From: Methylomonas sp.
GTDB lineage: Bacteria > Pseudomonadota > Gammaproteobacteria > Methylococcales > Methylomonadaceae
Length of the DNA stretch: 64,000 nt
Assembly: GCA_002929135.1 (NCBI GenBank)
Contig: PESC01000038.1
Coordinates: forward strand, 28,016-92,015
Direction of reading: 5' to 3'
Below the pieces are notes generated by a model. That model searched no databases. It was not told the DNA's origin and saw only the letters and a program-made list of their open reading frames with translations. Of the stretch, positions 41,772-51,621 are shown in pieces. Numbering within the stretch: the stretch's first letter is position 1; every line of letters starts with the position of its first letter. Made by a program: the position numbers and the translations under genes.

Positions 41772-42709
41772 GTTCAGCCTCCCCTCTGATCTCTGTCATT
41801 ATGCCATGTTATAACGCAGCAAATGTAATCGAGAAAACTGTCGCTAATCTTTTCAAGCAAACACTAAAAGATTTCGAACTCATAATTATTGATGACGGCT
41901 CTACAGATAACTCAATCCATATTTTAAAAAAAATATCAAAAACATACCCTAGCGTAATAATTTTTCAACAGCATAATCAAGGACCTGGTTCAGCACGGAA
42001 TCGTGGAATAAAAACTGCCAGTGGCAAGTTTATTGCTTTTCTCGATGCAGATGACAGTTGGGAGCCAGCTTTTTTATACAAACTGCACAGTGCGTTATCC
42101 AATTCGCCAGACTGTGTTTTGGCTTATTGCGGGTGGCAAAATATTGGATTAGAGCCTAATCAATGCAAGCCATATATTCCACCAGACTACGAACAAAGCA
42201 ATAAATTAGCTTTATTATTAGATAATTGTCCATGGCCAATTCATGCCGCATTGACTTACAAAACTTCTATCGAAAAAGTCGGTGGCTTTAGTGAAAAGTG
42301 GCTGACAGCCGAGGATTTTGACATGTGGCTGCGAATTACAATATTCGAAAAAATTGTGCGCGTTCCTGAAGTACTAGCTTATTATCATCATCAAGAACAA
42401 ACTAATCAAATATCAAAATTACGCCTTCGTGCCATCCTCAATCACTGGGAAGTGCAAACAGCTTTTATTAATAATTTTGGCGACGCATCAAAAACATTAA
42501 CCAAGAAAAAAGCGAATGAAATAATTAATAACAGATTACTGCATAGCGCTTATGAATGTTATTGGGCAAATGATTTGTATGCAGCTCATATTTTGTTCAG
42601 AAAGATAATAAACTTAGATCTCTTAAATTTTAGAAATTTCAGATATATTCTACCTTCTTTATTACCGTACCCTTTATATAGAATTATAGTCAATAGGTTA
42701 CGTTCATGA
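41768..42709 (+). CDS. glycosyltransferase family 2
   Basis: SVIMPCYNAANVIEKTVANLF, IIDDGSTDNS, DADDSW; ATGA overlap with preceding gene. Confidence 0.88.
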   Translation: MSSASPLISVIMPCYNAANVIEKTVANLFKQTLKDFELIIIDDGSTDNSIHILKKISKTYPSVIIFQQHNQGPGSARNRGIKTASGKFIAFLDADDSWEPAFLYKLHSALSNSPDCVLAYCGWQNIGLEPNQCKPYIPPDYEQSNKLALLLDNCPWPIHAALTYKTSIEKVGGFSEKWLTAEDFDMWLRITIFEKIVRVPEVLAYYHHQEQTNQISKLRLRAILNHWEVQTAFINNFGDASKTLTKKKANEIINNRLLHSAYECYWANDLYAAHILFRKIINLDLLNFRNFRYILPSLLPYPLYRIIVNRLRS

Positions 42710-43653
42710 AATTAAGTTTCTCAGGGAAAATAATCACATTTGCTTTCTGCACATTCAATCGAGCCAATCGTTTAGAAAAATTGGTTTCTGCAATCAGACA
42801 TCAAATCCATCCTTGGCCATTCGAGATTCTCGCTATCAATAATAATAGCCAAGACAATACGCTGGATGTGTTAGCTGCCTTATCCAAATTACCAGGCGCA
42901 CCTCTGCGTTTTGTAACCGAAACCAAACAAGGAATTGTTGCCGCTCGCAACCGCGCCATTGAAGAATCAATTGGTTCCGATATTTTGATATTTATTGATG
43001 ATGATGAAGTTCCACTCCCTGGATTAATTGCGGGGGCTTGCGATGCCATTTTAAATGATGGTGCTGATTGTGTCGGCGGTCGTGTTCGTGTGGATTTCAG
43101 TCAATATAAGCGCCCTGCCTGGCTTGGAGATGATTTATTGGGCTTTTTGGCTGAAGTAGACTATGGTGACTACCCTTTTTGGATAACCACCTCAAAAACC
43201 CCTGTCTGGACAGCTAACATAGCCTATGACATGACTATTTTCCGACACGATCCTTCGCTACGATTCGACAAACGCTACGACAGAAAAGGCAAATCAGTGG
43301 GGGGCGGAGAGGATTTAGCAATGTTCAACTTGCTTTTAAAAGAGCAATTTAAGATACGTTATTCCCCTAACATGATCGTTCTCCACTCTGTTGAAGATTG
43401 GAAATTGAGCAGACGTTATTTTATCAAGCTGCATTTTAAATCAGGTGAAGTATTTGGGCGAAACGAGATGCCAAGGTACTCAAACACATTATTGGGCTAT
43501 CCCCGATTTTTAATTTCTCAACTATTAAAGCACTTTGCAAAAGCTTTAATAATAACTTTTAAAAATAATCCAGGAAAAATTAGACAATACATGAATGTAG
43601 CTCATGCTCTTGGTTGCTTAGCTGGATATAAATCCAAAAATAAAACACTATAA
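42706..43653 (+). CDS. glycosyltransferase family 2
   Basis: FCTFNRANRLEKLVSAI, FIDDDEVPLPG; 4-nt overlap with preceding gene. Confidence 0.85.
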   Translation: MKLSFSGKIITFAFCTFNRANRLEKLVSAIRHQIHPWPFEILAINNNSQDNTLDVLAALSKLPGAPLRFVTETKQGIVAARNRAIEESIGSDILIFIDDDEVPLPGLIAGACDAILNDGADCVGGRVRVDFSQYKRPAWLGDDLLGFLAEVDYGDYPFWITTSKTPVWTANIAYDMTIFRHDPSLRFDKRYDRKGKSVGGGEDLAMFNLLLKEQFKIRYSPNMIVLHSVEDWKLSRRYFIKLHFKSGEVFGRNEMPRYSNTLLGYPRFLISQLLKHFAKALIITFKNNPGKIRQYMNVAHALGCLAGYKSKNKTL

Positions 43654-43669
43654 ATTTCGTGCCAATGAA

Positions 43670-44617
43670 ATGTCTGCAATATCTAAAAATATAAACATAG
43701 TTGCTCTGATTTGCACGCATAATCGGTCTAGCCTGCTTATGCAAGCCATAGATTCTATTAATAAGGCCATTTATCCTAAAAACTGCAGAATAGAAATTAT
43801 TATCATAGTTAACGCATGTAACGACAATACACTAGAACTACTTGATAATTACAAAAATACGGATAGCCTAATACCATTGACATATATTATTGAACCCAGA
43901 CCAGGAAAATCGCTTGCGCTCAATTGCGGCATTAACTCCATTTCGGATGCATTCATTTGCTTTATTGATGATGACCAAAAAGTCAATGAGTTATATTTTA
44001 ATGAGTGTGTCAATGCTATCAATAAATTCAACAACATACCTATCCTGTGTGGGCGACTATTACCTGACTGGACTGGAGATGAGCCAGACTGGATACATAA
44101 CAATGAATATAAAATATACCCATTTCCTATACCGGTATTTGACTTGGGTGAAAATCCAAAAAAAATAAAGCTTGGCATGGAGCTTCCACCAGGAGGGCAA
44201 GTCATAATCCATAGTTCCATATTTGAAAAATTCGGTAATTTCTCAGAAAGTCTAGGCCCAACTGGCCATAACTTAATGGGTAGTGAAGACACCGACTTTT
44301 TTGAAAGGGTGCTGAGAAATGGCGGAACGATACAATATGTCCCAGAGATCATTCAATATCACTTTGTTGACAATGATCGCTTCAGACTTTTATATCTATT
44401 AAAAAAATGCTTTCAACGCAATCGATCAATTACTATTTCAAGACCGCATTTATATTCCACAGCTCCTTTTTATTTGGCAACAATACTTGCAAGGAATATG
44501 TTTAGAGCAACTTTTTCAACGAACTCGTTGAAAACTCGCTTTTATCTAATGCGCTCATGTTCAACGCTTGGCGAAATATCTGGTGCATTTTACTTATACT
44601 TAAAATCTAAAAAATAG
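43670..44617 (+). CDS. glycosyltransferase family 2
   Basis: ALICTHNRSSLLMQAIDSI, CFIDDDQKV. Confidence 0.85.
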   Translation: MSAISKNINIVALICTHNRSSLLMQAIDSINKAIYPKNCRIEIIIIVNACNDNTLELLDNYKNTDSLIPLTYIIEPRPGKSLALNCGINSISDAFICFIDDDQKVNELYFNECVNAINKFNNIPILCGRLLPDWTGDEPDWIHNNEYKIYPFPIPVFDLGENPKKIKLGMELPPGGQVIIHSSIFEKFGNFSESLGPTGHNLMGSEDTDFFERVLRNGGTIQYVPEIIQYHFVDNDRFRLLYLLKKCFQRNRSITISRPHLYSTAPFYLATILARNMFRATFSTNSLKTRFYLMRSCSTLGEISGAFYLYLKSKK

Positions 44618-44632
44618 AATACACTAAATTCT

Positions 44633-45913
44633 ATGCGTGATATTTTTGTACTAATATTGATAGCAATTTTAATAATTGCATCATTAAAAAGGCCATGGTG
44701 GGGAGTCTTGTCTCTCGCTATATTTAGCTATATGAATCCTCATTCATATGCATGGGGATTCGTTCGGTCATTGCCAGCTTACTACATATTGTTTTTAGCT
44801 GTATGCATTTCTTATTTTAAGTCTGATGAGAAGCAATCTATTTTCTTTGACTGGCGCGTAAAATTTTTCATTGCTCTATGGGTTTATTTTGGCTTGACTA
44901 CTTTATTCGCATTGGTCCCCAACGCTGCTGAACAAAAATTCATTGATGTTTCAAAAATATTTTTTCCGTTCTTTTTTACTCTCAGCTTAATAACAACCCG
45001 AGAAAAACTTTTTTATCTTATAGCAACAATTGCGTCATCGATAGGACTTATTGCGCTTAAAGGCGGTCTGTTTGCATTGGCTTCAGGATTTTCACATCGT
45101 GTATATGGCCCGCCAGCCACTCAATATGCTGGGAATAATGAATTTGCCTTGGTTACTATTATAATCATACCTTTATTGATCCTTTTTCAAAAACAAACAA
45201 ACAACAAAAACATAAAATTGCTTTTGCTTTTTGCAATACCTGTCTGCATTGCCTCAGCCATTTCTTCCTGGTCAAGAGGTGCTCTATTAGCGCTCGTTGG
45301 TTCAGGATTTTATTTGTTGCTACACAGCAAATACAAGTTATTGGCAATACCTCTCATTATTTGTTCGGTGTACTTTCTTTTGCCCTATCTGCCAGAATCA
45401 TGGTTTGCACGCATGCATACCCTTGAAACTTATGATGAAGATGAGTCGGCGCTTGGTCGCCTTGAGGCATGGCACGATGGCTGGAATTACGCTACAGCCC
45501 ATCCTTTCCTCGGCGCAGGCTTTGATGGCTGGATCATGGTCACACAACGCGATTGGCATAGTGCTTATGTTGAAATATTTTCCGAACATGGATTTATTGC
45601 GTTTGGAATATGGATTTCATTGATATTGGGCAGCCTTATAAGCCTTACGCGCTTGCAAATAAAATTCAAAAGTTTTCCGGAACTCAAGTGGGTTGGTGAT
45701 TATTCTATTTCGCTGAAGGCTGCCATTTTTGCCTATATGATAGGCTCTGCATTTTTGGGTGTTTCGTACTGGGATTTGCTTTACCATTTGATTTTTATTT
45801 CTGCTCTTGTTAAAAAATTTGCATTAGAAGAATTTGAAACATTACAAAACTCAAAAATACATTTAAAAACACGAAATCACATAGACCAACCGAAGCATGA
45901 GCGATATTTTTAA
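44633..45913 (+). CDS. putative O-glycosylation ligase, exosortase-A-associated (Wzy/WaaL-like)
   Basis: MRDIFVLILIAILI..RPWWGVLSLAIFSYMNPHSYAWGF N-terminus typical of the exosortase-A-associated ligase family; polytopic; HPFLGAGFDGW. Confidence 0.82.
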   Translation: MRDIFVLILIAILIIASLKRPWWGVLSLAIFSYMNPHSYAWGFVRSLPAYYILFLAVCISYFKSDEKQSIFFDWRVKFFIALWVYFGLTTLFALVPNAAEQKFIDVSKIFFPFFFTLSLITTREKLFYLIATIASSIGLIALKGGLFALASGFSHRVYGPPATQYAGNNEFALVTIIIIPLLILFQKQTNNKNIKLLLLFAIPVCIASAISSWSRGALLALVGSGFYLLLHSKYKLLAIPLIICSVYFLLPYLPESWFARMHTLETYDEDESALGRLEAWHDGWNYATAHPFLGAGFDGWIMVTQRDWHSAYVEIFSEHGFIAFGIWISLILGSLISLTRLQIKFKSFPELKWVGDYSISLKAAIFAYMIGSAFLGVSYWDLLYHLIFISALVKKFALEEFETLQNSKIHLKTRNHIDQPKHERYF

Positions 45914-47969
45914 ATCATTGATTACCGCTCCATTGATCACATCTTTTTGTTTGGCTATCGTGTTGGCTACTATCGCTTTCAATAGCTATAGTCGGACTGG
46001 CCCAAAAATAAAACATGTTATTGAACATGATTTTTTTGGTTACGCTATCGGATCTTTTGTTCGTCTTTTGGCTTGGTCGATAGTTATAATTTTTTTTACG
46101 TCTACTCCTGGTTGTTTTTTTTTATTTTTTATCACCTTTTTTTTAGATATAAATTTACTCACACTCGCCAATACTATCTGGGCATCGCTGATTTTTTTTA
46201 CCTTGACCACGCTGTTTGCTCTGTCGCATACGCTATTTTACATCCCGGCTTGTCTTCAGCTCTCAAGTCAGTTTCGGTTTTCACGCTTGAAACCTCTTTG
46301 GCTCTTGCTAACACCGGCCAGACTGTGGCTGTTTGAAATTGTTTTGTCTCTTATTGCTCTAATTTCTTGTTTGTTTTTGCTCGTCCAGAGCACTTTTCAA
46401 TATGAGCCACTATGGTTTATTTATGTGCTGTTGGTTCTCATTGTTTATTTTTTTCTACTACCCAGCAGTCGAGTAAAAGGGGATCGCACATCGCATTCTG
46501 ATTTATCTACCGCTGGTTTCAACATTGTCCTCATAGGTTCCGATACATTAAGAATCGATCGATTGGGTCAATATGCTTATCCCAGAAATTTGACACCCAA
46601 TATCGACAAGCTTTGCGCAAGAGGTGTTACGTTTGAAAATTGCATTACACCTTTAGCACGAACAGCGCCAAGTCTCACATCATTTTTGACAGCGCTTTGG
46701 CCTCATCATCATAAAATAAGGGATAATTACCCGGATTCAGAACAAACAAAGCCTGCTTGTAATAATTTTATTGATATATTAAATAAAAATGGCTACATGA
46801 CTTCGGTTATTTCCGACTGGTCTGGTTCTGACTTTAAAAAAATCAACTTCGGCTTTCAAAAACAATCCGTTCCTGAAGATCAATGGAACCTTAAGTTGTT
46901 ACTCAGACAAGGCCCGGCGTATTTAAGGTTTTTTTTGTCTTTGTTTACCCACAACAGGTTTGGTAAATATTTTTTGCCAGAAATATATTACCTGGCTGGA
47001 GTGCCGTTGACTAGCCATTTGGGTCGAGAGTGTCGTCAAATGGTTTCAAACTTAGCTGGCAAAAAACAACCTTTTTTGATCAATCTTTTTACCTCGACTA
47101 CGCATGTGCCATTCGGCTCCAGGTATCCTTACTACAATTTATTCACACCGAAGGATTATCAGGGCGATTCTCGCTTCATAATGTCTGACCTCAGCACACC
47201 GGAACAAATCATCGAAAGCCAGGAATCAACTGCCGAAAACCACGATATAAGCCAGATAATCAATTTATACGACAGCTGCGTCAGAGAATTCGATGACGAG
47301 GTTGGCAAGATAGTCGAACATATTGAAAACTGTGGACTCAGCGAAAATACGTTTATTGTCATTTATAGCGATCATGGTACTGATTTTTTTGAAACCGAAT
47401 GCTGGGGGCAAGGCAATACTTTGATTGGTAACGACCCTAGCGCCCGCATCCCATTGATAATATGTGGACCTAACGTACCGAAAAACGTTAAATTCAGCCA
47501 CGTATGCCGATCGATTGATTTCATGCCAACTATGCTGGATTTATTGGGCATGGAAATCCCCAATAATATTGATGGCGTTAGTTTGGCGCCTTATTTGGCC
47601 GATAATTTGAATCCTAACTTATACGCTTACCAGGAAACGGGTGTCTGGATGGGTAGTATTCCTGGATTGCACCCCGATCAAATTACCTATCCTGATATTA
47701 TAGAATTATTGACTATCCCCGATATAAAATCCGGGACACTGGTTATCGATGAAAAATATTATTCAACCGTAATAAAAGCCAAAAACCGATCCATTCAAGA
47801 TGACCGCTGGAAGTTGATCTACATTCCAACCTACAATGGCCCGGTTTATCAATTGTATGATATGAAAAATGATCCGTATCGAGATGTAAATGCCCTCTAT
47901 CCGGAAATTGTCGAGGCATTGAGGCAAAAACTGGAGGCCTGGATTCAATCATCTCCACTGGATAGCTAA
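45897..47969 (+). CDS. Membrane-anchored alkaline-phosphatase-superfamily (sulfatase-like) protein
   Basis: N-terminal TM region; NIVLIGSDTLRIDRLGQY, LARTAPSLTSFLTALWPHHHKIRD, YSDHGTDF; nucleophile position appears to be Thr. Confidence 0.8.
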   Translation: MSDIFKSLITAPLITSFCLAIVLATIAFNSYSRTGPKIKHVIEHDFFGYAIGSFVRLLAWSIVIIFFTSTPGCFFLFFITFFLDINLLTLANTIWASLIFFTLTTLFALSHTLFYIPACLQLSSQFRFSRLKPLWLLLTPARLWLFEIVLSLIALISCLFLLVQSTFQYEPLWFIYVLLVLIVYFFLLPSSRVKGDRTSHSDLSTAGFNIVLIGSDTLRIDRLGQYAYPRNLTPNIDKLCARGVTFENCITPLARTAPSLTSFLTALWPHHHKIRDNYPDSEQTKPACNNFIDILNKNGYMTSVISDWSGSDFKKINFGFQKQSVPEDQWNLKLLLRQGPAYLRFFLSLFTHNRFGKYFLPEIYYLAGVPLTSHLGRECRQMVSNLAGKKQPFLINLFTSTTHVPFGSRYPYYNLFTPKDYQGDSRFIMSDLSTPEQIIESQESTAENHDISQIINLYDSCVREFDDEVGKIVEHIENCGLSENTFIVIYSDHGTDFFETECWGQGNTLIGNDPSARIPLIICGPNVPKNVKFSHVCRSIDFMPTMLDLLGMEIPNNIDGVSLAPYLADNLNPNLYAYQETGVWMGSIPGLHPDQITYPDIIELLTIPDIKSGTLVIDEKYYSTVIKAKNRSIQDDRWKLIYIPTYNGPVYQLYDMKNDPYRDVNALYPEIVEALRQKLEAWIQSSPLDS

Positions 47970-47972
47970 ATT

Positions 47973-47998
47973 CGGAACAGTAAGCACAGCATGTTCCG
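47973..47998 (+). terminator. Hairpin at end of polysaccharide island
   Basis: CGGAACA-N12-TGTTCCG. Confidence 0.4.
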
Positions 47999-48052
47999 AG
48001 CATCTTCATGACGTGACATAAGTGGAATCAAACTCTGCCAATCAAACACCAT

Positions 48053-48592
48053 TTGCTCCAAAATGCCCGGCAATCCCGCTCGCCAAACCAGGATGCCAGG
48101 CCCGACGCAGACGATATATCCCTGCTGGTGATTCACTGCATCAGTTTGCCGCCCGAGGAATTTGGCGGCAATTTCATCGATGATCTGTTTTGCAACCGGT
48201 TAAATCCAACCGAACATCCGTATTTCCAGACCCTCTACACACTCCGGGTATCGACACATGTGCTGATACGCCGGGATGGCGAACGGGTGCAATATGTGCC
48301 TTTCGATCGCAGAGCCTGGCACGCCGGGGTATCGTCCTTCCAGGGCCGTGAACGGTGTAATGATTTTTCGATAGGCATAGAACTGGAAGGCTCAGTCAAC
48401 CAGGCTTTCACCGATGTTCAATACCGGCAACTGGCCAGCGTCACACAGGAACTGCTGGCGCATTACCCGAGGCTAAAGCGCCAGCGCATCGCAGGACACA
48501 GCGACATCGCGCCGGGGCGTAAACAAGACCCTGGGCCTTATTTCGATTGGCAACGCTACATCAGCCTGATCGACCCGACAACACCATCGTGA
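48053..48592 (+). CDS. ampD: 1,6-anhydro-N-acetylmuramyl-L-alanine amidase AmpD
   Basis: LLVIHCISLPPEEFGG, STHVLIRRDGERVQYVPFDRRAWHAG, GHSDIAPGRKQDPG. Confidence 0.92.
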   Translation: MLQNARQSRSPNQDARPDADDISLLVIHCISLPPEEFGGNFIDDLFCNRLNPTEHPYFQTLYTLRVSTHVLIRRDGERVQYVPFDRRAWHAGVSSFQGRERCNDFSIGIELEGSVNQAFTDVQYRQLASVTQELLAHYPRLKRQRIAGHSDIAPGRKQDPGPYFDWQRYISLIDPTTPS

Positions 48593-48600
48593 GGCACACC

Positions 48601-49368
48601 ATGTTGGACATCAGCCTGATCCCCGTCTTGCGTGACAACTACATATACCTATTGCACGATACCGACAGCGGCGAAACCGCCGTGGTCGATCCTACCGATG
48701 CAGACCCTGTGATTGACGCGCTAACAAGCCGTCAATGGCCGTTACACTACATTTTCAACACCCATCACCACGGCGACCATGTCGGCGGCAATCTTGGCCT
48801 CAAACGTCGCTACGGCTGCACCATCATCGGCGCCACAGCCGATCGCGACCGCATTCCGGGTATTGATGTGATGGTCGGTGAGGGTGACACCGTCCTGCTC
48901 GGTCGCCATGGTTTCGACATCATAGAAACTCCGGGCCACACATCAGGCCATATCGTGTTCCATTGCGCCGACAGCCGGGCGCTATTCTGCGGCGACACCT
49001 TGTTTTCGCTGGGGTGCGGGCGCTTATTCGAAGGCAGTGCCGGGCAATTGTGGCACTCGCTGCAAAAACTCAAAGCCTTGCCGCCAGACACCAATATCTA
49101 CTGCGCTCATGAATATACGGCGATCAATGCCCGTTTCGCAGGGTTGCTGGATCCGGACAACCATCATTTGCAAGCCCGCATCGAGCAAGTCGCCAACCTG
49201 CGGGCACAAAACCGGCCTACCCTGCCAGTAAGCCTGGCAACCGAACTGGCAACCAACCCGTTCTTGCGGGAACATGACGCCAATATTCGTCGGCATATTG
49301 GTGGCGAAACGGTATCCGCCATTGAAGCCTTCGCATTGATTCGACACTTGAAGGACCAATTTCATTGA
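48601..49368 (+). CDS. gloB: hydroxyacylglutathione hydrolase (glyoxalase II)
   Basis: MLDISLIPVLRDNYIYLLHD, THHHGDHVGG, GHTSGHI, CAHEYT. Confidence 0.93.
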   Translation: MLDISLIPVLRDNYIYLLHDTDSGETAVVDPTDADPVIDALTSRQWPLHYIFNTHHHGDHVGGNLGLKRRYGCTIIGATADRDRIPGIDVMVGEGDTVLLGRHGFDIIETPGHTSGHIVFHCADSRALFCGDTLFSLGCGRLFEGSAGQLWHSLQKLKALPPDTNIYCAHEYTAINARFAGLLDPDNHHLQARIEQVANLRAQNRPTLPVSLATELATNPFLREHDANIRRHIGGETVSAIEAFALIRHLKDQFH

Positions 49369-49564
49369 TCTGTCGATGGCTGCTGCTGGCAACTGATGTG
49401 CGGCCAAAGGTTGACAAACACACGCTTGGGGTTGATTCTTGAACCGAAGCCCGGTTTGCATGCTGGTCGGTCGGCCAGGCTGAGCAGTGTCTGCAATCCG
49501 CTCTTTCCCCGTCCACCCTGCGTCATTTGGGGTGGGTCACATCAGCGACACAAGGAGTTATCAC

Positions 49565-49966
49565 ATGAAAAAAACCAAAATTTTGACCACTTGCCTGCTT
49601 TCCGCCGCTCTGATGACTGCGCCGGTCGTGAAAGCAGACGATCATCTGGGTTGCTTTTTCAACAGACTCGGCCAAGGCATCGCCAACATGGCGACTGGTT
49701 TTCTGGAAATTCCCAAGAACATCATCAATATCAGCGACGATCACAATATCTTCGTCGGCATGACTTGGGGTTTGTTGCGTGGCACCGCTCATGGTGTCAG
49801 CCGCACGCTGGTAGGCGGTGCCGAATTCCTCAGTTCGCCGATTCCAACCAAAGACTTTCTGACACCGGATTACGTTTGGGATCGTTTCAGCGAAGACACT
49901 CGTTATTTCGGCCTGCATTTCCCTGGCTACTGGACGACGTACGGTCCTTTGGACGACGGCGAATAA
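49565..49966 (+). CDS. exosortase system-associated protein, TIGR04073-like
   Basis: Signal peptide MKKTKILTTCLLSAALMTAPVVKA; RLGQGIANMATGFLEIPKNI motif. Confidence 0.75.
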   Translation: MKKTKILTTCLLSAALMTAPVVKADDHLGCFFNRLGQGIANMATGFLEIPKNIINISDDHNIFVGMTWGLLRGTAHGVSRTLVGGAEFLSSPIPTKDFLTPDYVWDRFSEDTRYFGLHFPGYWTTYGPLDDGE

Positions 49967-50014
49967 ACCCGGAAAAATCATTGAAATGACATGGCAACCA
50001 CGAGGACTATCATC

Positions 50015-50734
50015 ATGAAAAAACACCACATATATCTGCCTTTGGCTATTTTGGCGACTTCGTTGACGGCGTGCAGCACAGCCAGACAAGACCCCAGCAC
50101 ACTGAAAGCCGCCATTGATGCCTCGATGGCGGGGCATTACGGTCAAGCCGTCCTGCATTTGGAAGAGGCTACCGAGGCGCTGGAAGATGCCAACGATATA
50201 CTGAAGCATCAAATCAACGGCCATTACTGGAACATCAACGAAACCCAAAAAGGCCTGGATGCTGCCAAATCGGCCGCCGCACACCGGCTGGAATCTGAAA
50301 AACACATGTGCGAATGGCTGAAAGAAGTCCATGCACATAATCATCATCAGCAGCAGCAGCAAGAAACCGTACACAAGGCCGTGGCCTACTTTGCTACCGG
50401 CAGTGCCGAACCGTTCAAAACCGAGCACACCACGCTGAGCCATATTGGCGAGTTTCTGCACCATCATTCCGATGCAAGGGCCACTGTGACAGCCTCTACC
50501 GATACCGTCGGCAACCCGGCTGCCAACCAGGCCTTATCGGAAAAAAGAGCGCGCACGGTTGCCAACATTCTGATAAAACACGGCGCCAGTGCGCCACAGA
50601 TCAGCACGGAAGCCGTGGGAGAAGCCTCTGGCCCCGACAACCTGGCCAATCAAGGGCATCGCGTAGCGGTTGTCATAGCAACCCATCCTGGCACCATAAC
50701 CAAAACCATAGATTGCTCGCATCTGAACAAGTAA
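50015..50734 (+). CDS. OmpA-family lipoprotein
   Basis: LTACS lipobox; OmpA-like C-terminus (NQALSEKRARTVANILIKHG, NQGHRVAVVI). Confidence 0.82.
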   Translation: MKKHHIYLPLAILATSLTACSTARQDPSTLKAAIDASMAGHYGQAVLHLEEATEALEDANDILKHQINGHYWNINETQKGLDAAKSAAAHRLESEKHMCEWLKEVHAHNHHQQQQQETVHKAVAYFATGSAEPFKTEHTTLSHIGEFLHHHSDARATVTASTDTVGNPAANQALSEKRARTVANILIKHGASAPQISTEAVGEASGPDNLANQGHRVAVVIATHPGTITKTIDCSHLNK

Positions 50735-50735
50735 G

Positions 50736-50806
50736 ACGCCCATCCGCTCACGACTTCTGAGTGGATGGCAACATGAATAAACGGCTGCCTGCATCGCAGG
50801 CAGCCG
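50736..50806 (+). terminator. Two consecutive strong hairpins between the OmpA-like gene and yqaA-like gene
   Basis: CCATCCGCTCA-CGACTTC-TGAGTGGATGG and CGGCTGCCTGC-ATC-GCAGGCAGCCG. Confidence 0.5.
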
Positions 50807-50882
50807 CTACCACCTGCCCCTTTCCTGAGGGAGAAGGCAAAATGTGGATGTTGTTTTCAGTCATATCCTTATCGAGCACCCC

Positions 50883-51479
50883 ATGTTCCAAAAATTGTAT
50901 GACCGTGTTATTGCCTGGTCTCGGCACCCTCACGCCTTGCGTTATCTGATGGTAATGAGTTTTGCCGAATCGTCGTTTTTTCCGATTCCACCGGATGTCA
51001 TGCTGGCGCCGATGGCTTTGGCACAGCCTAAAAAGGCTTATCAATTCGCCCTGTGGACCACCCTGGCGTCGGTACTGGGTGGCCTGTTCGGCTACGCCCT
51101 CGGCTATTTTCTGTTCGACGTCATAGAACCCTGGCTGAGGACATCAAGTTACTGGGAACCTTATGTAACCACCACCGAGTGGTTCGGTAAATGGGGATTC
51201 TGGGCGGTGTTCGTTGCCGGATTCTCGCCGATTCCTTACAAGGTCTTCACAATTGCGGCCGGTGCATTGAACATGTTTTTGCCGCCTTTCGTGCTGGCAT
51301 CGCTGATTGGTCGTGGCGGGCGATTTTTTCTGGTGGCCGTGCTGCTGGCCGTCGGCGGCGAACGCCTTGAAACCCGGTTGAGAAGCTATGTCGATCGCAT
51401 CGGCTGGACTATGGTGATCGTCGTCGTCATCGGCGTGGCGTTCTACCGATTGTTCAGGGACATACAACCCGGTTTCTGA
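50883..51479 (+). CDS. YqaA/DedA family membrane protein
   Basis: FAESSFFPIPPDVMLAPMALAQPKKA, GFSPIPYKVFTIAAG. Confidence 0.88.
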   Translation: MFQKLYDRVIAWSRHPHALRYLMVMSFAESSFFPIPPDVMLAPMALAQPKKAYQFALWTTLASVLGGLFGYALGYFLFDVIEPWLRTSSYWEPYVTTTEWFGKWGFWAVFVAGFSPIPYKVFTIAAGALNMFLPPFVLASLIGRGGRFFLVAVLLAVGGERLETRLRSYVDRIGWTMVIVVVIGVAFYRLFRDIQPGF

Positions 51480-51568
51480 GCTGGCCGGGCAACAGGCAAT
51501 CGGCCAGCAACATTGTGAAGAGCCGTTACTGCCAACGCCGATGTGGTGGACACTCTAAATCCAGGCCA

Positions 51569-51602
51569 CAAAAAAGGCCCACCTGTTTAGGTGAGCCTTT
51601 TG
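51569..51602. terminator. Bidirectional terminator between convergent genes
   Basis: AAAAAAGGCCCACCTGTTTAGGTGAGCCTTTT. Confidence 0.75.
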
Positions 51603-51621
51603 CTGTCGGTAACGGGCCGAT

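Noticed and set aside
46090-46200. Several T8-T9 tracts in the sulfatase-like gene as phase-variation sites
   Set aside because: They fall in Phe-rich transmembrane segments of an A+T-rich gene, so composition explains them better than contingency function
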